Shown here: positions 34,316-46,144 of the stretch, in pieces
Layout of the letters: the number at the start of each line of letters is the position of its first letter
How positions within the stretch are numbered: position 1 is the stretch's first letter
Assembly: GCA_964405975.1 (NCBI GenBank)
Contig: CAYOPW010000001.1
Coordinates: 1 to 64,000 of the forward strand
Direction: 5' to 3'
Origin: Hyphomicrobium_A sp964405975
GTDB taxonomy: Bacteria; Pseudomonadota; Alphaproteobacteria; Rhizobiales; Hyphomicrobiaceae
Length of the DNA: 64,000 bases
Notes under the pieces: generated by a model
What the model was told of the DNA's origin: nothing
Database searches by the model: none
Seen by the model: the letters and a program-made list of their open reading frames with translations, nothing else
Position numbers and translations under genes: made by a program

Positions 34316-35341
34316 GTGACAAGATCACTGTCGAGCGTAGAGGTTGTGACGGCGCTGAAGGCGGCAGCCGAACCGACACGCTTGCGCATCTTGCTGCTGC
34401 TTGCTGCCGGTGAGTTGAACGTCAAGGATCTCACTGAGATCCTCGGCCAGAGCCAGCCGCGCATCAGCCGTCATTTAAAGCTTCTGGCCGAAGCGGGGCT
34501 TGTCGAACGGTTCCGCGAAGGGAGCTGGGCCTATTTTCACGTTTCGGACGGCACGCAAGGGGGCAAACTCGCGTTAGACGTTTTAGCGCTCGTTGACGGG
34601 GCCGATACCATCGTCGAGCGTGACCGCGAGCGCGCAGAGGCCCTGCGGCGGGAGCGCGAGAGCGCCGCGCAGATTTATTTCCGCGAGCACGCCGCCGACT
34701 GGGACCGAATCCGCTCGTTACACGTCGCCGAGAGCGAGGTTGAGGAGGCGATGAGCGCTGTGCTCGGGCCAGGGCCATTCAAGCTGATGGTGGACCTTGG
34801 CACGGGAACGGGTCGCATACTGGAACTCTTTGCCGAACGTTATGAGCGCGGGCTGGGGTTCGATCTTAGTCAGGCGATGCTGACATATGCGCGCAGCAAG
34901 TTGTCGACGACGCAGCTAACTCGCGCGCAGGTCCGTCATGGCGACATATATGGGCTGGCTCTCCCGGACTCGATCGCCGATGCAGTCATCATGCATCAAG
35001 TGCTTCACTTTCTTTCCCAGCCCGCACATGCCATTCGCGAGGCGGCCCGCGTAATCGCGCCGGGCGGCAGGTTGCTCATTGTCGATTTTGCGCCGCACGA
35101 TTTGGAGTTTTTGCGCGAGGATTTTGCGCATGACAGGCTCGGAATTGAACCGGAGCAGGTTGCGCAGTGGTTTAAGGATGCGGGTTTGGAGCCATTGGAA
35201 CAGCGCGACCTTGCACCCAGGATCAAGGACGGTCGGGAACAGCTAACGGTATCACTCTGGCTGGCTGAGCGCCCTAAAACCATTTCCACGCGAACCAAGA
35301 TAAAACGAACACACGCCGTCGCAGTGCAGGAGGCTTCCTGA
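34316..35341 (+). CDS. ArsR-family regulator fused to SAM-dependent methyltransferase, 341 aa
   Basis: Residues 1-95 are an ArsR winged helix (VVTALKAAAEPTRLRILLLL, the recognition unit ILGQSQPRISRHLKLLAEAG). Residues 135-340 are a class I methyltransferase (VDLGTGTGRILELFAERYER motif I, MHQVLHFLSQPAHAIREAAR). No metal-site cysteines are seen in the ArsR part, so metal sensing is unlikely. The fused domain may read SAM or its product, S-adenosylhomocysteine. It overlaps metF by one base at a TGATG junction and is first in the methionine operon, pointing to feedback control. GTG with GGAGG 6 bases ahead. Confidence 0.88.
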   Translation: MTRSLSSVEVVTALKAAAEPTRLRILLLLAAGELNVKDLTEILGQSQPRISRHLKLLAEAGLVERFREGSWAYFHVSDGTQGGKLALDVLALVDGADTIVERDRERAEALRRERESAAQIYFREHAADWDRIRSLHVAESEVEEAMSAVLGPGPFKLMVDLGTGTGRILELFAERYERGLGFDLSQAMLTYARSKLSTTQLTRAQVRHGDIYGLALPDSIADAVIMHQVLHFLSQPAHAIREAARVIAPGGRLLIVDFAPHDLEFLREDFAHDRLGIEPEQVAQWFKDAGLEPLEQRDLAPRIKDGREQLTVSLWLAERPKTISTRTKIKRTHAVAVQEAS

Positions 35342-36267
35342 TGGTGAGCTTGACTGAGCGTAAAAGCCGGCTCCTAGGTGCTGGTGAGATTGAGGTGTCG
35401 TTCGAATTCTTCCCGCCGAAGTCGGAGAAGATGGAGGCGGCCCTTTGGGCGGCCATTGAACGGTTGGCGCCGCTGCGGCCGGAGTTTGTTTCCGTCACGT
35501 ACGGTGCCGGCGGTTCCACCCGCGAGCGCACACACGCAACCGTTACTCGCATCATCAAGGAAACTGAACTCAAGCCCGCCGCCCATCTGACGTGCGTCTC
35601 GGCGACGAAGGATGAGGTTGATGCTGTAGCGCGCGACTATTGGGATGCCGGCGTTCGCCACATTGTCGCCCTGCGCGGCGACCCGCCTTCCGGTCCGGGC
35701 ACCAAATACGAGCCGCATCCGGGCGGCTACGTTAATGCGGCCGATCTCGTTGCTGGGCTAACGGCGATCGCGAATTTCGAGATATCGGTTGCCGGCTATC
35801 CCGAAAAGCATCCCGAGAGCGTCTCGCTCGCCGCCGATATGGATAATCTCAAGGCCAAGGTGGATGCTGGGGCCGATCGCATAATCACGCAATTCGGTTT
35901 TGATAATGCACATTACCTCCGCTTTCTGGAGCGCGCACGTGCGGCAGGAATTTGGGTGCCGATCACGCCAGGCATCGTTCCAATCCACAACTACAAACAA
36001 GTTGCGGGGTTTGCTCAGCGTGCGGGCGCCAGCATGCCCTCCTGGCTAGCACACCGCTTCGAGGGACTAGAAGACGATCCAGCAACCAGCCATCTCGTTG
36101 CCGCGGCAGTTGCAACCGAGCAGGTGATGGGCCTTGTCGATGAGGGCGTGAAGGATTTCCACTTCTACACGCTCAACCGCGCGGATCTTGTTTACGCAAT
36201 CTGCCATCTGTTGGGCTTGCGGCCGCATCAAGTGGTGCACGGCGCGAAACAACGCGCGGCCGTATAA
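35341..36267 (+). CDS. metF: 5,10-methylenetetrahydrofolate reductase, 308 aa
   Basis: Reduces methylenetetrahydrofolate to methyltetrahydrofolate with FAD, supplying methyl groups for methionine synthase. Barrel strands carry SFEFFPPKSEKMEAALW, FVSVTYGAGGSTRERT, HLTCVSATKDEV, IVALRGDPPSG and IITQFGFDNAHYLRF. Length fits the bacterial enzyme. Its ATG overlaps the stop of the upstream regulator gene, and the homocysteine methyltransferase half-gene follows 13 bp after its stop, so these form one operon. Confidence 0.97.
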   Translation: MVSLTERKSRLLGAGEIEVSFEFFPPKSEKMEAALWAAIERLAPLRPEFVSVTYGAGGSTRERTHATVTRIIKETELKPAAHLTCVSATKDEVDAVARDYWDAGVRHIVALRGDPPSGPGTKYEPHPGGYVNAADLVAGLTAIANFEISVAGYPEKHPESVSLAADMDNLKAKVDAGADRIITQFGFDNAHYLRFLERARAAGIWVPITPGIVPIHNYKQVAGFAQRAGASMPSWLAHRFEGLEDDPATSHLVAAAVATEQVMGLVDEGVKDFHFYTLNRADLVYAICHLLGLRPHQVVHGAKQRAAV

Positions 36268-36280
36268 GGGAGTGCCGCGA

Positions 36281-37341
36281 GTGAAAAAAATTGCGAGCGC
36301 AAAAACGCTGGAAGCAGCGGCAGCTCAGCGCATTCTCATTATCGATGGTGCCATGGGCACTATGATCCAGCGCTACAAGCTGGACGAGGCCGGTTATCGG
36401 GGGGAACGCTTCAAGGACTGGAAGCAGGACGTGAAAGGCAACAACGATCTGCTGGTGCTGACGCGGCCGGATATTATCGAGGCCATCCACGAGGAGTATC
36501 TGGCCGCAGGTTCCGACCTTTTGGAGACCAACACGTTTAACGCCCAACGCATCTCCATGGCCGACTACGGCATGGAGGATCTCTGTTATGAGATCAACGT
36601 GGCAGCGGCCAAGATCGCTCGCTCGGCAGCCGATAAATGGACCAAGAAGACGCCGGAGAAACCGCGTTTCGTCGCGGGTGCTGTCGGCCCGACAAACCGC
36701 ACCGCGTCGATCTCGCCCGACGTCAACAGTCCTGAATTCCGTAACGTCGATTTCGATGAATTGCGTGAAGCCTATAAGGAGCAGGTGCGCGGTCTCGTGG
36801 ACGGCGGTGCCGATATCATCCTGATTGAAACGATATTCGACACCCTCAATGCCAAGGCGGCCGGTGTGGCGACGCTGGAGGTGTTCGAAGAGAAGGGCGT
36901 TGAACTTCCGATCATGGTGTCAGGCACCATTACCGACAGGTCGGGCCGCACGCTTTCAGGACAGACGCCTGAAGCGTTCTGGTATTCGATGCGGCACCTC
37001 AAGCCGTTTTCGATCGGACTGAATTGCGCGCTGGGAGCTGAACTGATGCGGCCCTATCTGGCCGAGCTTGCTGCCCATGCGGACGCGCGGATCTCCGCCT
37101 ATCCCAACGCTGGCTTGCCCAATGCGATGGGCGAGTACGAGGAGACGCCCGACGACATGGCCTGTCAGATCGAGCCATGGGCCAAGGACGGCATCCTAAA
37201 CATCGTTGGCGGCTGCTGCGGCTCAACGCCTGAGCACATCGAGCACATTGCCGAGCATGTGGAGAAATACCCCCCGCGCGAGATCCCTGAGATCGCACCT
37301 AAGATGCGGCTTTCGGGCTTGGAACCTTTTGTTCACGGATA

Positions 37342-37342
<1 letters not shown>
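36281..37342 (+). CDS. Homocysteine S-methyltransferase part of split methionine synthase, 353 aa
   Basis: This is the N-terminal quarter of MetH as its own gene. It binds homocysteine on zinc (IGLNCALGAE and GGCCGSTPEHIEHI hold the three cysteine ligands) and starts AAQRILIIDGAMGTMIQRYK. The downstream gene supplies the folate, cobalamin and activation domains; together they equal about 1256 residues, close to the 1227 of E. coli MetH. GTG 36281 has GGGAG 9 bases ahead. Its stop TAA shares the ATG of the next gene (TAATG). Confidence 0.93.
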
Positions 37343-40053
<2,711 letters not shown>

Positions 40054-40198
40054 GCGTGGCAATATAGGCCCGGTAGCAACGCGGCCTCATCCACAACTCC
40101 CATCGCGTTGTTTCGTGAGCGCCGTTCGCGTGATAGCGTCCCCGCGTCGTTCCATCTTTTCGGACCGGTGCTGGCAAATCTTGGGGGAGATACGATCA

Positions 40199-40543
40199 AT
40201 GCTCGGACGCTTAATCCTGCTACTTCTGCAAATCGTGATCGCGTGGTTCTTGGCGCCGATCATCGCCAAGTATGTTCCCGTAGGCGGTATCCTCAGCCTG
40301 TTTGTGTTCGCGATCATCTGCGCCATCATCGTCTTCTTGGTGGGCGTGCTTGCGGCCCAGGTTCTCAGAGACGTTGGTCAGCCTGGCAGCGCAACGCTGA
40401 CGTGGTGTCTTATCTTGGCGTTGGTTGCGGCAGCGATCGCAACCTGGGGACCAGATCTCGTTCCACAAATTCCGTGGGGTCGTATTCCGGATCGCGCGCT
40501 TGTGCTAGCGGGCGCGGTCCTCGGCTACCTCGTCAAGAAGTAA
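40199..40543 (+). CDS. Small three-helix membrane protein, 114 aa
   Basis: Three hydrophobic helices fill the protein (ILLLLQIVIAWFLAPIIA, ILSLFVFAIICAIIVFLVG, TLTWCLILALVAAAIATW), followed by a short amphipathic end and a final hydrophobic stretch. No named family recognised. GGGGGAG lies 8 bases ahead of the ATG, so the long frame from 39917 is not used. It lies 145 bp after metH and ends just before the strong terminator, so it may be part of the methionine operon. Function unknown. Confidence 0.65.
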   Translation: MLGRLILLLLQIVIAWFLAPIIAKYVPVGGILSLFVFAIICAIIVFLVGVLAAQVLRDVGQPGSATLTWCLILALVAAAIATWGPDLVPQIPWGRIPDRALVLAGAVLGYLVKK

Positions 40544-40573
40544 GAGCCGAGCACGCGATCCTGCCAAACTACA

Positions 40574-40606
40574 AAGGCGCGGAGTGATCTCCGCGCCTTC
40601 TCTTTG
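40574..40606 (+). terminator. Intrinsic terminator of the methionine operon
   Basis: A perfect 11-bp stem (AAGGCGCGGAG paired with CTCCGCGCCTT) with a four-base TGAT loop is followed by CTCTTTG. It lies 30 bp past the small membrane-protein gene and closes the transcript that begins at the ArsR-methyltransferase gene. Confidence 0.85.
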
Positions 40607-41238
40607 TCCCTTAATCTTCTCAGTGCCGTTCCGAGGCTCGGGGGGATCGCTCGGAACTGGTATCGAAGCTTAATTGTGTTTGGACTTCAGCTGCGCCTCA
40701 TACCATGCCAAACACAATTGCAGCGATGAAGCCGAATGACAGAAGCGCAGCAAGTACGTTCAGTCTCATCGAGAGTTCCATCGTCGCCTCCATACCGGCC
40801 ACCTTGCTTGGTGGCTCATTCCGATGCGGAAGGGGCCCCGCATCGATCCGCGGACCCTAGGCGGGCACAAGAAGACTTGCCAAGTTAAAAAGTTTTTGCG
40901 GTGCAAGAGCATGCCCGTCTTTTCGTCATATACAATCAAATGTCTGGCAGATTGGGCATTGCCGCCACAGTGGTGTGGTTTGGGCGCAAAAGCGCTTATT
41001 GGCTCGTGCCTTCACCCTGAGCAAATTGGATGGATTTGCATCAGATGTGATGTTGTCCAGGAACCTAGCTGCCTCTCATCGCGTCAAATGGCCCTGTTTT
41101 GCGCCGCGAGATAGCCCTGTGAATGGCCTGCGATTTGTGCGGTGCGGGCGGTTTTCAAGACCGGAAAAACAGCTCTAACACGCACTCAAGTGGTCTCCAG
41201 GCAGGACCGTAGAGCGGCAGATTCCGGGGGTGTCTCGC
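40607..41238. other. Gene-poor stretch with one tiny ORF and hairpins
   Basis: Apart from the 27-codon gene at 40698-40781, only shadow frames occur. A hairpin with GATGCGG / CCGCATC arms lies at 40823-40844. The part from 40850 to 41238 shows no ORF with a ribosome site and no repeat. Confidence 0.5.
40698..40781 (-). CDS. Very small membrane peptide, 27 aa
   Basis: The frame reads MELSMRLNVLAALLSFGFIA and ends AIVFGMV, a single hydrophobic helix with a short basic start. GGAGG lies 5 bases ahead of the ATG at 40781. I recall similar one-helix peptides starting near MRLN or SFGF in Rhizobiales but cannot name a family. It is too short for normal gene calling; the strong ribosome site and membrane-helix composition are the support. 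Confidence 0.45.
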   Translation of the reverse strand: MELSMRLNVLAALLSFGFIAAIVFGMV

Positions 41239-42036
41239 TCACCGTCCTTGAAAACGCGGCTTGCGTTTTTCCAGAAAGGCTCGCCGTCCTTCCGCGTAGT
41301 CTTCGCTGTTGAAGCAAGCGGCAACCGCTGCATCGAGTGCCGCCATGTCGGGCGTCTCGGGGTGACGGACTATCTCGCCGATTACATGTTTTGCCGCGCG
41401 TAGTGTAAGTGGCGCGTTGGCCGCGATCTCTTGCGCGAGCGCGCGCACTTCGTCTTTGAGTTTATCGGCTTCAACAACACGGTTAACGAGGCCTATGCTG
41501 GTGGCTTCCGCGACATTGAAGCGGCGACCGGTAAACAACATTTCCTTAGCGCACGATGGTGGAACGGCGGCGAGCAGCGGGCGCACCCAGCGCGCATTGT
41601 ATCCCAACCCGAGCTTGGCCGCTGGAATGGCGAACTCGGCCTTCTCGTCGGCAATGCGGATATCGGTGCACAAGGCAAGCCCGAGCCCGCCGCCGAGGCA
41701 GAAGCCGTGGATCATGGTGATGGTAGGCTTGGTGCAGCCACTGAGCGCGGTAAAGGCACCGTGATTGAGTGCGTCGTACTCCGAGGCTTTTTGACCCGTG
41801 CGTGCGCTTTCGAACTCAGAGATATCGGCACCGGTAGAAAAGGCACGTTCTCCGGCTCCTCGCAACACAATGACGCGAACGGTGTCATCGCGCTCCGCCT
41901 CGGCAAGCAAATCCGGCAACGCCTTCCACATCGATGCGGTTAATGCGTTCATGCGCGCCGGGTTGTCGGCGATGATCCAAGCGATTTCACCATCGCGCTC
42001 AATTCGAAGCGTGGGGGGCGGGGTCGAATTCGGCAT
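41239..42036 (-). CDS. Enoyl-CoA hydratase/isomerase family protein lacking both classic glutamates, 265 aa
   Basis: A crotonase fold: VIVLRGAGERAFSTGADISE forms the CoA-binding oxyanion hole, with HGFCLGGGLGLALCTDIRIA and the C-terminal helix EGRRAFLEKRKPRFQGR. In hydratases two glutamates act (GGGCE and QPE motifs). Here the first reads GGGLG and the second IPAAKLG, so neither is present. It is therefore probably not a fatty-acid hydratase but another crotonase activity, such as a decarboxylase, thioesterase or isomerase. Neighbours give no pathway. Confidence 0.85.
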   Translation of the reverse strand: MPNSTPPPTLRIERDGEIAWIIADNPARMNALTASMWKALPDLLAEAERDDTVRVIVLRGAGERAFSTGADISEFESARTGQKASEYDALNHGAFTALSGCTKPTITMIHGFCLGGGLGLALCTDIRIADEKAEFAIPAAKLGLGYNARWVRPLLAAVPPSCAKEMLFTGRRFNVAEATSIGLVNRVVEADKLKDEVRALAQEIAANAPLTLRAAKHVIGEIVRHPETPDMAALDAAVAACFNSEDYAEGRRAFLEKRKPRFQGR

Positions 42037-42264
42037 TGTGGGTCCTTAAGTGACTTTTCCAACGTATAGAGCGCGCTTTAAGCACATCTGGCAATTAAGC
42101 TATGCGGCAGCCACGTATAGGCTCATTTGCGAACCGTATAGAGGTCTTAAGGTTGGAAGGCGTTGACGTGGCAGCGCCATCTTTGTAGGCCGGTCGGAGT
42201 CAGAGCCGCGAGGTCTAATGGTCGTCCACTACAACCCCGGGGCAAACGGCTCAGGAGCATAATC

Positions 42265-43098
42265 ATGGCAACCAGAACGCCCTCGGTGCCGGCCGGCAAG
42301 ATCAAGGCTCTGGACCCCATCTGGTCGGAGATTCGCAAGGAAGCGCAAACGGCCATGACGGCTGAGCCTGCGCTCGGCAGTTTCGTTTTCGCCACCGTGC
42401 TAAGTCACGACCGGCTGGAGGACGCGATTTGCCACCGGTTGGCCCAACGCATACAACATGCTGACGTCGATGCTGTGCTCCTTAATCAGACGTTTCAGGG
42501 CGTGCTGTCAGGACACCGCCATCTCGGCGAGGTCTTCAGGGCGGATCTGGCCGCCGTATTCGATCGCGACCCAGCCTGCAACCGCTATCTGGAGCCGCTG
42601 CTTTACTTCAAAGGATTTCATGCGCTCGTCATATACCGGTTTGCGCATGAGCTTTGGAATGATGGGCGGCATGATTTCGCGCTCTATCTGCAGAGTCAGA
42701 GTGCGCATATGTTCAGCACCGACATTCATCCCGCCGCAAAGCTTGGCCAGGGCATCATGCTAGATCACGCACACGGCTTCGTCGTCGGTGAGACGGCTGT
42801 GGTGGGCGACAATTGCTCCTTCTTGCACGCCGTTACGCTTGGCGGCAGCGGCAAGGAGACAGGCGATCGCCATCCCAAGATCGGCGCGAACGTACTGATC
42901 GGCGCCGGCGCCAAGGTGCTCGGCAACATTACGGTGGGCGAAGGCTCGCGCATCGCAGCGGGAAGCGTCGTTCTCAACGATGTCCCTGCGCACGTGACGG
43001 TGGCGGGTGTGCCAGCGAAAGTGGTTGGTTCGGCCGGTTCCGCTGAACCCGCCTTGGAAATGGAGCAGACGTGGGTCGACGACTTCGGCGGCTTATGA
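42265..43098 (+). CDS. cysE: Serine O-acetyltransferase, 277 aa
   Basis: Makes O-acetylserine, the committed step of cysteine synthesis. An N-terminal helical bundle (residues 15-140, SFVFATVLSHDRLEDAICHR) is followed by a left-handed beta-helix of hexapeptides: DIHPAAKLGQGIMLDHAHGF, GDNCSFLHAVTLGGSGKETG and the active His residues, then a flexible C-terminus that usually contacts cysteine synthase. ATG 42265 with AGGAG 8 bases ahead; the longer frame from 42163 lacks a site. A DUF3126 gene follows 52 bp downstream, with a gamma-carbonic anhydrase. Confidence 0.96.
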   Translation: MATRTPSVPAGKIKALDPIWSEIRKEAQTAMTAEPALGSFVFATVLSHDRLEDAICHRLAQRIQHADVDAVLLNQTFQGVLSGHRHLGEVFRADLAAVFDRDPACNRYLEPLLYFKGFHALVIYRFAHELWNDGRHDFALYLQSQSAHMFSTDIHPAAKLGQGIMLDHAHGFVVGETAVVGDNCSFLHAVTLGGSGKETGDRHPKIGANVLIGAGAKVLGNITVGEGSRIAAGSVVLNDVPAHVTVAGVPAKVVGSAGSAEPALEMEQTWVDDFGGL

Positions 43099-43150
43099 GA
43101 TCTGGTTTGAGTCTCATTACGGCGCACAGTGCGCACAGGAGAATCTAGGA

Positions 43151-43366
43151 ATGGATAAGGAAGAATTGGCACGGCTGCAGGCGTATCTGCGCAAGACATT
43201 CGGCACACCAAACTTGGAAGTGCGCGCGCGGCCGAAAAAGACAGACTCCGCTGAGGTGTTTATCGGCGATGAGTTCATTGCCGTGCTGTTCCGTGAGGAG
43301 GAAGACGGCGAGACCTCCTACCAGTTTCAAATGGCAATCCTCGATCTCGATCTGGAAGAGGTTTAG
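43151..43366 (+). CDS. DUF3126 family protein, 71 aa
   Basis: The whole protein matches DUF3126: MDKEELARLQAYLRKTFGTP, then VRARPKKTDSAEVFIGDEFI and FQMAILDLDLEEV. It is a small alphaproteobacterial family of unknown function, found next to cysE in several Hyphomicrobiales from memory. AGGAG lies 10 bases ahead of the ATG. It lies between cysE and a gamma-carbonic anhydrase on the same strand. Confidence 0.85.
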   Translation: MDKEELARLQAYLRKTFGTPNLEVRARPKKTDSAEVFIGDEFIAVLFREEEDGETSYQFQMAILDLDLEEV

Positions 43367-43394
43367 GGCGTAACTTCGCAGTTAGAGGGACGTC

Positions 43395-43925
43395 ATGGCG
43401 CTCTACGAGCTCGACGGCGTACGTGTGGTGACGCCAGGAGAAGGCCACTACTGGGTCGCACCCAATGCCATTGTCATCGGCAAGGTCATTATTGAAGAAG
43501 ATGCCAGCGTCTGGTTTGGCAGCGTCCTGCGTGGCGACAACGAGACGATCCACGTCGGGATGGGCTCCAACATCCAGGAGGCTTGCGTACTGCATACCGA
43601 TCCAGGCTTTCCACTCACCATCGGCGCCGGTTGTACCGTCGGTCATATGGTCATGCTGCACGGATGCACGATTGGACGCCGAAGCTTGATCGGCATCGGT
43701 TCTATTATCCTCAACGGGACAAAGATCGGCGAAGAATGTCTCATTGGCGCCAACACGCTGATTCCCGAGGGCAAGGAGATCCCGCCGCGTTCAATGGTGT
43801 TGGGCTCACCGGGAAAGGTCGTACGTCAATTGACTGACGAAGACGTGGCACGGTTTGGCGGTGCCGCCGGCCGCTACGTCAAAAATTGGAAGCGCTATGC
43901 AGCGGGCCTCAAGTCGCAGACGTGA
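43395..43925 (+). CDS. Gamma-carbonic anhydrase family protein, 176 aa
   Basis: A left-handed beta-helix of hexapeptides: YWVAPNAIVIGKVIIEEDAS, RGDNETIHVGMGSNIQEACV, HTDPGFPLTIGAGCTVGHMV and MLHGCTIGRRSLIGIGSI. The histidines in VLHTD, GHMV and LHGC correspond to the zinc ligands of gamma-carbonic anhydrases. Activity in this subgroup (YrdA-like) is variable, so hydration of CO2 is not certain. It is the last gene of the cysE cluster. The only beta-type carbonic anhydrase gene seen in this window, at 54415-54787, is broken. Confidence 0.88.
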   Translation: MALYELDGVRVVTPGEGHYWVAPNAIVIGKVIIEEDASVWFGSVLRGDNETIHVGMGSNIQEACVLHTDPGFPLTIGAGCTVGHMVMLHGCTIGRRSLIGIGSIILNGTKIGEECLIGANTLIPEGKEIPPRSMVLGSPGKVVRQLTDEDVARFGGAAGRYVKNWKRYAAGLKSQT

Positions 43926-43955
43926 GCCTGGCGCACCGCGAAAGTTGAAGACGTG

Positions 43956-44615
43956 TCAGCGTTCGTTCTTCACACCGGAAAGCGCAGTTGAGACCGGCGT
44001 GTGCCGCGCGTCCAATGCTACCCAAACCTGTGGGTCGAGATAGGACTGGCGCATCACAAACTCATAGGGTGTCCGGGTCCAAAGGCGAATGTCCTCAAAC
44101 TTGTTGTCGAGAATGAAGTCGCCTTGCAATGTGCGCGCCGTTAGGATTGCATGCCCGTCGCCCTTCTCGTCGCGCACAACCGTCAGCAGTAGCGAGCTTA
44201 CGGGCCAACCGCGGCCGATAAGCATACGCCGCTTCAGGAGCGCATAATCTTCGCAGTCGCCGCGCGTGCTGGGCAGCGTCCAGTACTCCTTGATCCCGTA
44301 GACTTCCAAGTCGGTGGCAGGCGCTATCGCATGATTGATCAGGCGATTGATGTCGTCGAGTTCGCTGAGGCGCTCTGAGCTGGCGTCAAATCGGCTTTCT
44401 GGTCCGCCATCACCGCTGCATTCCTCGGGCCGCTTTTCGCAGAAGCGTACGAAGCCGTGCGGCGGTGACGCAGGTCCATAGATGCGCATGAAGGCGGGCG
44501 CACGCACCGTCGATCGATCGACGGAACGATAAGCCGTCACTTCCTGTGCGGTTGCCCCTGGTGACACCAGGAGGGTTCCGACAAGTAAAACTGCGCTATA
44601 CCGAACCCGCTGCAT
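43956..44615 (-). CDS. Secreted bacterial transglutaminase-like cysteine peptidase (BTLCP), 219 aa
   Basis: Signal peptide (YSAVLLVGTLLVSPGATAQ). The catalytic pattern of the BTLCP family is present: Cys in STRGDCEDYALLKRRMLIGR near 120, His in GHAILTART near 155 and Asp in FILDNKFEDIRLW. These periplasmic or outer-surface proteases are often of the LapG-like type that cleave adhesins, usually with a partner c-di-GMP receptor. No such partner is visible nearby. Converges with the gamma-carbonic anhydrase. Confidence 0.88.
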   Translation of the reverse strand: MQRVRYSAVLLVGTLLVSPGATAQEVTAYRSVDRSTVRAPAFMRIYGPASPPHGFVRFCEKRPEECSGDGGPESRFDASSERLSELDDINRLINHAIAPATDLEVYGIKEYWTLPSTRGDCEDYALLKRRMLIGRGWPVSSLLLTVVRDEKGDGHAILTARTLQGDFILDNKFEDIRLWTRTPYEFVMRQSYLDPQVWVALDARHTPVSTALSGVKNER

Positions 44616-45231
44616 GACAAACTACCCCGTTACTCCTTGCGCTAAACATATCTGACAGTGCTCGTTTTACTCTGAAGTCCAACTCCGAGAATTGAACCAA
44701 AAGTGGTTGCAGTCTTTAGGGTTTTCTTCGCACCTCTTAACCGGGCGCGCGTCATCCCTGAGTGACAAATATTATGAGTTTGTTAGTCCTCCCGACCGCG
44801 CATTAATGAATGACAGAGCGTTACATTCGCCTCGATCGCGCGCGACCAAGTCGCGTACGTTCCCTTCGGAAACGAACAGGGAGGAAGCGTGGTTGAGCAC
44901 ACGCATCGATTGGGTGCTGAATGCGAATGTGGTTTGCGCGTGAGGGCAGCCATCGCTTGCGATGGGCCCCGCAACATTCAGTCGATGACGCGCCGATGGC
45001 GCCAAACTCCTAGACATAAGCCATTCCTGCGATTGGGCCGCGGTGTGCGGCCAGCGCGATTAGCGAGCCAGGGCTAGACGCGTACGCTGGAGGCTCAATT
45101 CATCGTCGAACTATGCAGGTGAGGCCGTTAAAGAAGGGCTAATCAGCGCACCAAAATTGAATGCTCGCGCACTGCGCGTGCCAAAGGCATAAGCAACTTG
45201 GTTGCATGAAATGAAATAGTGGATGTCAGGG
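44616..45231. other. Gene-free stretch upstream of the BTLCP gene
   Basis: No ORF with a ribosome site or recognisable protein. Frames of 60-95 codons on both strands look like chance. No repeat or hairpin stands out. Confidence 0.5.
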
Positions 45232-45885
45232 CTAGAGCTCTTTGCTCGAAGTCCGGCCAAGGCCGCCCTCAACGACGATAAACTGCCGTTGCGCCATACG
45301 AACGATGCGCGCATTGCCGCAGGACGACTCCGCCGGAGAGTCAACCGGCGTTTCGTGCGTTGCGACATGAGAATTGAGAGTGGGCCAAACAAGTTCATTA
45401 GCCATAAGGCGCTTGTTCAGGAGCGGCTTGTCGCCAAGCCAGCCCGGACCTTCGAGTGGGGAACAGCAACCTAGAATTCGGTCAATCTTTTTCTGCGTGT
45501 GGAACAGAGGAAGCAGCAAAAGTTCAAGTTCAATCGCCTGCTCACCTTGTGCGGTTGCTTGGAAGCGGATGAGTGCCGTTGCGGCTTGGCTGGTGAGAAC
45601 GGAAAGATTGCGGATGAGGACAAGGCGATCATCTGAGGGCCAGTCCTCAAGAAAGTCGGTTCCTCGTAGTTCCTTGCCGAAGATCTCGCACATGCGTGTC
45701 CCAGCCAGGCGGAACCGGTAGACCTCGTCGCTGCGCCGCTCCAGGATAAACGTGGTCGGCAAGATGCCAGCTATCTTCGATGGCTCTATCTCAAATCGTT
45801 TTGGCGCGGAACGCTCCCCGCGCACATCGTTCCAATATTGGTAGAGCTTCTTGCTGGTCTTATGTTTCATAGTATCTGACTGCAA
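45232..45885 (-). CDS. PAS domain (PAS_5 family) protein, 217 aa
   Basis: The region KKLYQYWNDVRGERSAPKRF to FRLAGTRMCEIFGKELRGTD, then LLPLFHTQKKIDRILGCCSP, matches the PAS_5 family of alphaproteobacteria, known in Caulobacter as MopJ-type signalling proteins. The C-terminal part is polar and unlike the family. No output domain is seen. The start is uncertain: TTG 45885 has AGGAGGG 5 bases ahead, while the ATG at 45870 has no close site; both give the same domain. The very long frame to 46023 looks like leader. Confidence 0.75.
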   Translation of the reverse strand: MQSDTMKHKTSKKLYQYWNDVRGERSAPKRFEIEPSKIAGILPTTFILERRSDEVYRFRLAGTRMCEIFGKELRGTDFLEDWPSDDRLVLIRNLSVLTSQAATALIRFQATAQGEQAIELELLLLPLFHTQKKIDRILGCCSPLEGPGWLGDKPLLNKRLMANELVWPTLNSHVATHETPVDSPAESSCGNARIVRMAQRQFIVVEGGLGRTSSKEL

Positions 45886-46144
45886 CAAAACCCTCCTGAG
45901 GCGGTTGCTCGACGCGTTTGATGAGCATCGAGAAGTGTTTCGTTTCGGCACACTCCGCCTCTGCCATTCCCCTGAAGAGACTACACCCAGCAGCATCCAT
46001 GCCATCGCGCGCTCGCGTGGCATTCAAGGGGGTTCAATGTTGTGGCTAGAGCTCTTGATCGTTGTTAACGTGCAGGCCGCCGCGGTCCCTTAGAGCAGGA
46101 CGAGTTCAAAAGAGCGGCCCAGATTCGCACAACTAGGAGGATCC

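Noticed and set aside
34150..34316. SAM or SAH riboswitch ahead of the metF operon
   Set aside because: No conserved pseudoknot or helix pattern seen; a promoter with a 22-bp leader and a palindromic operator explain control better.
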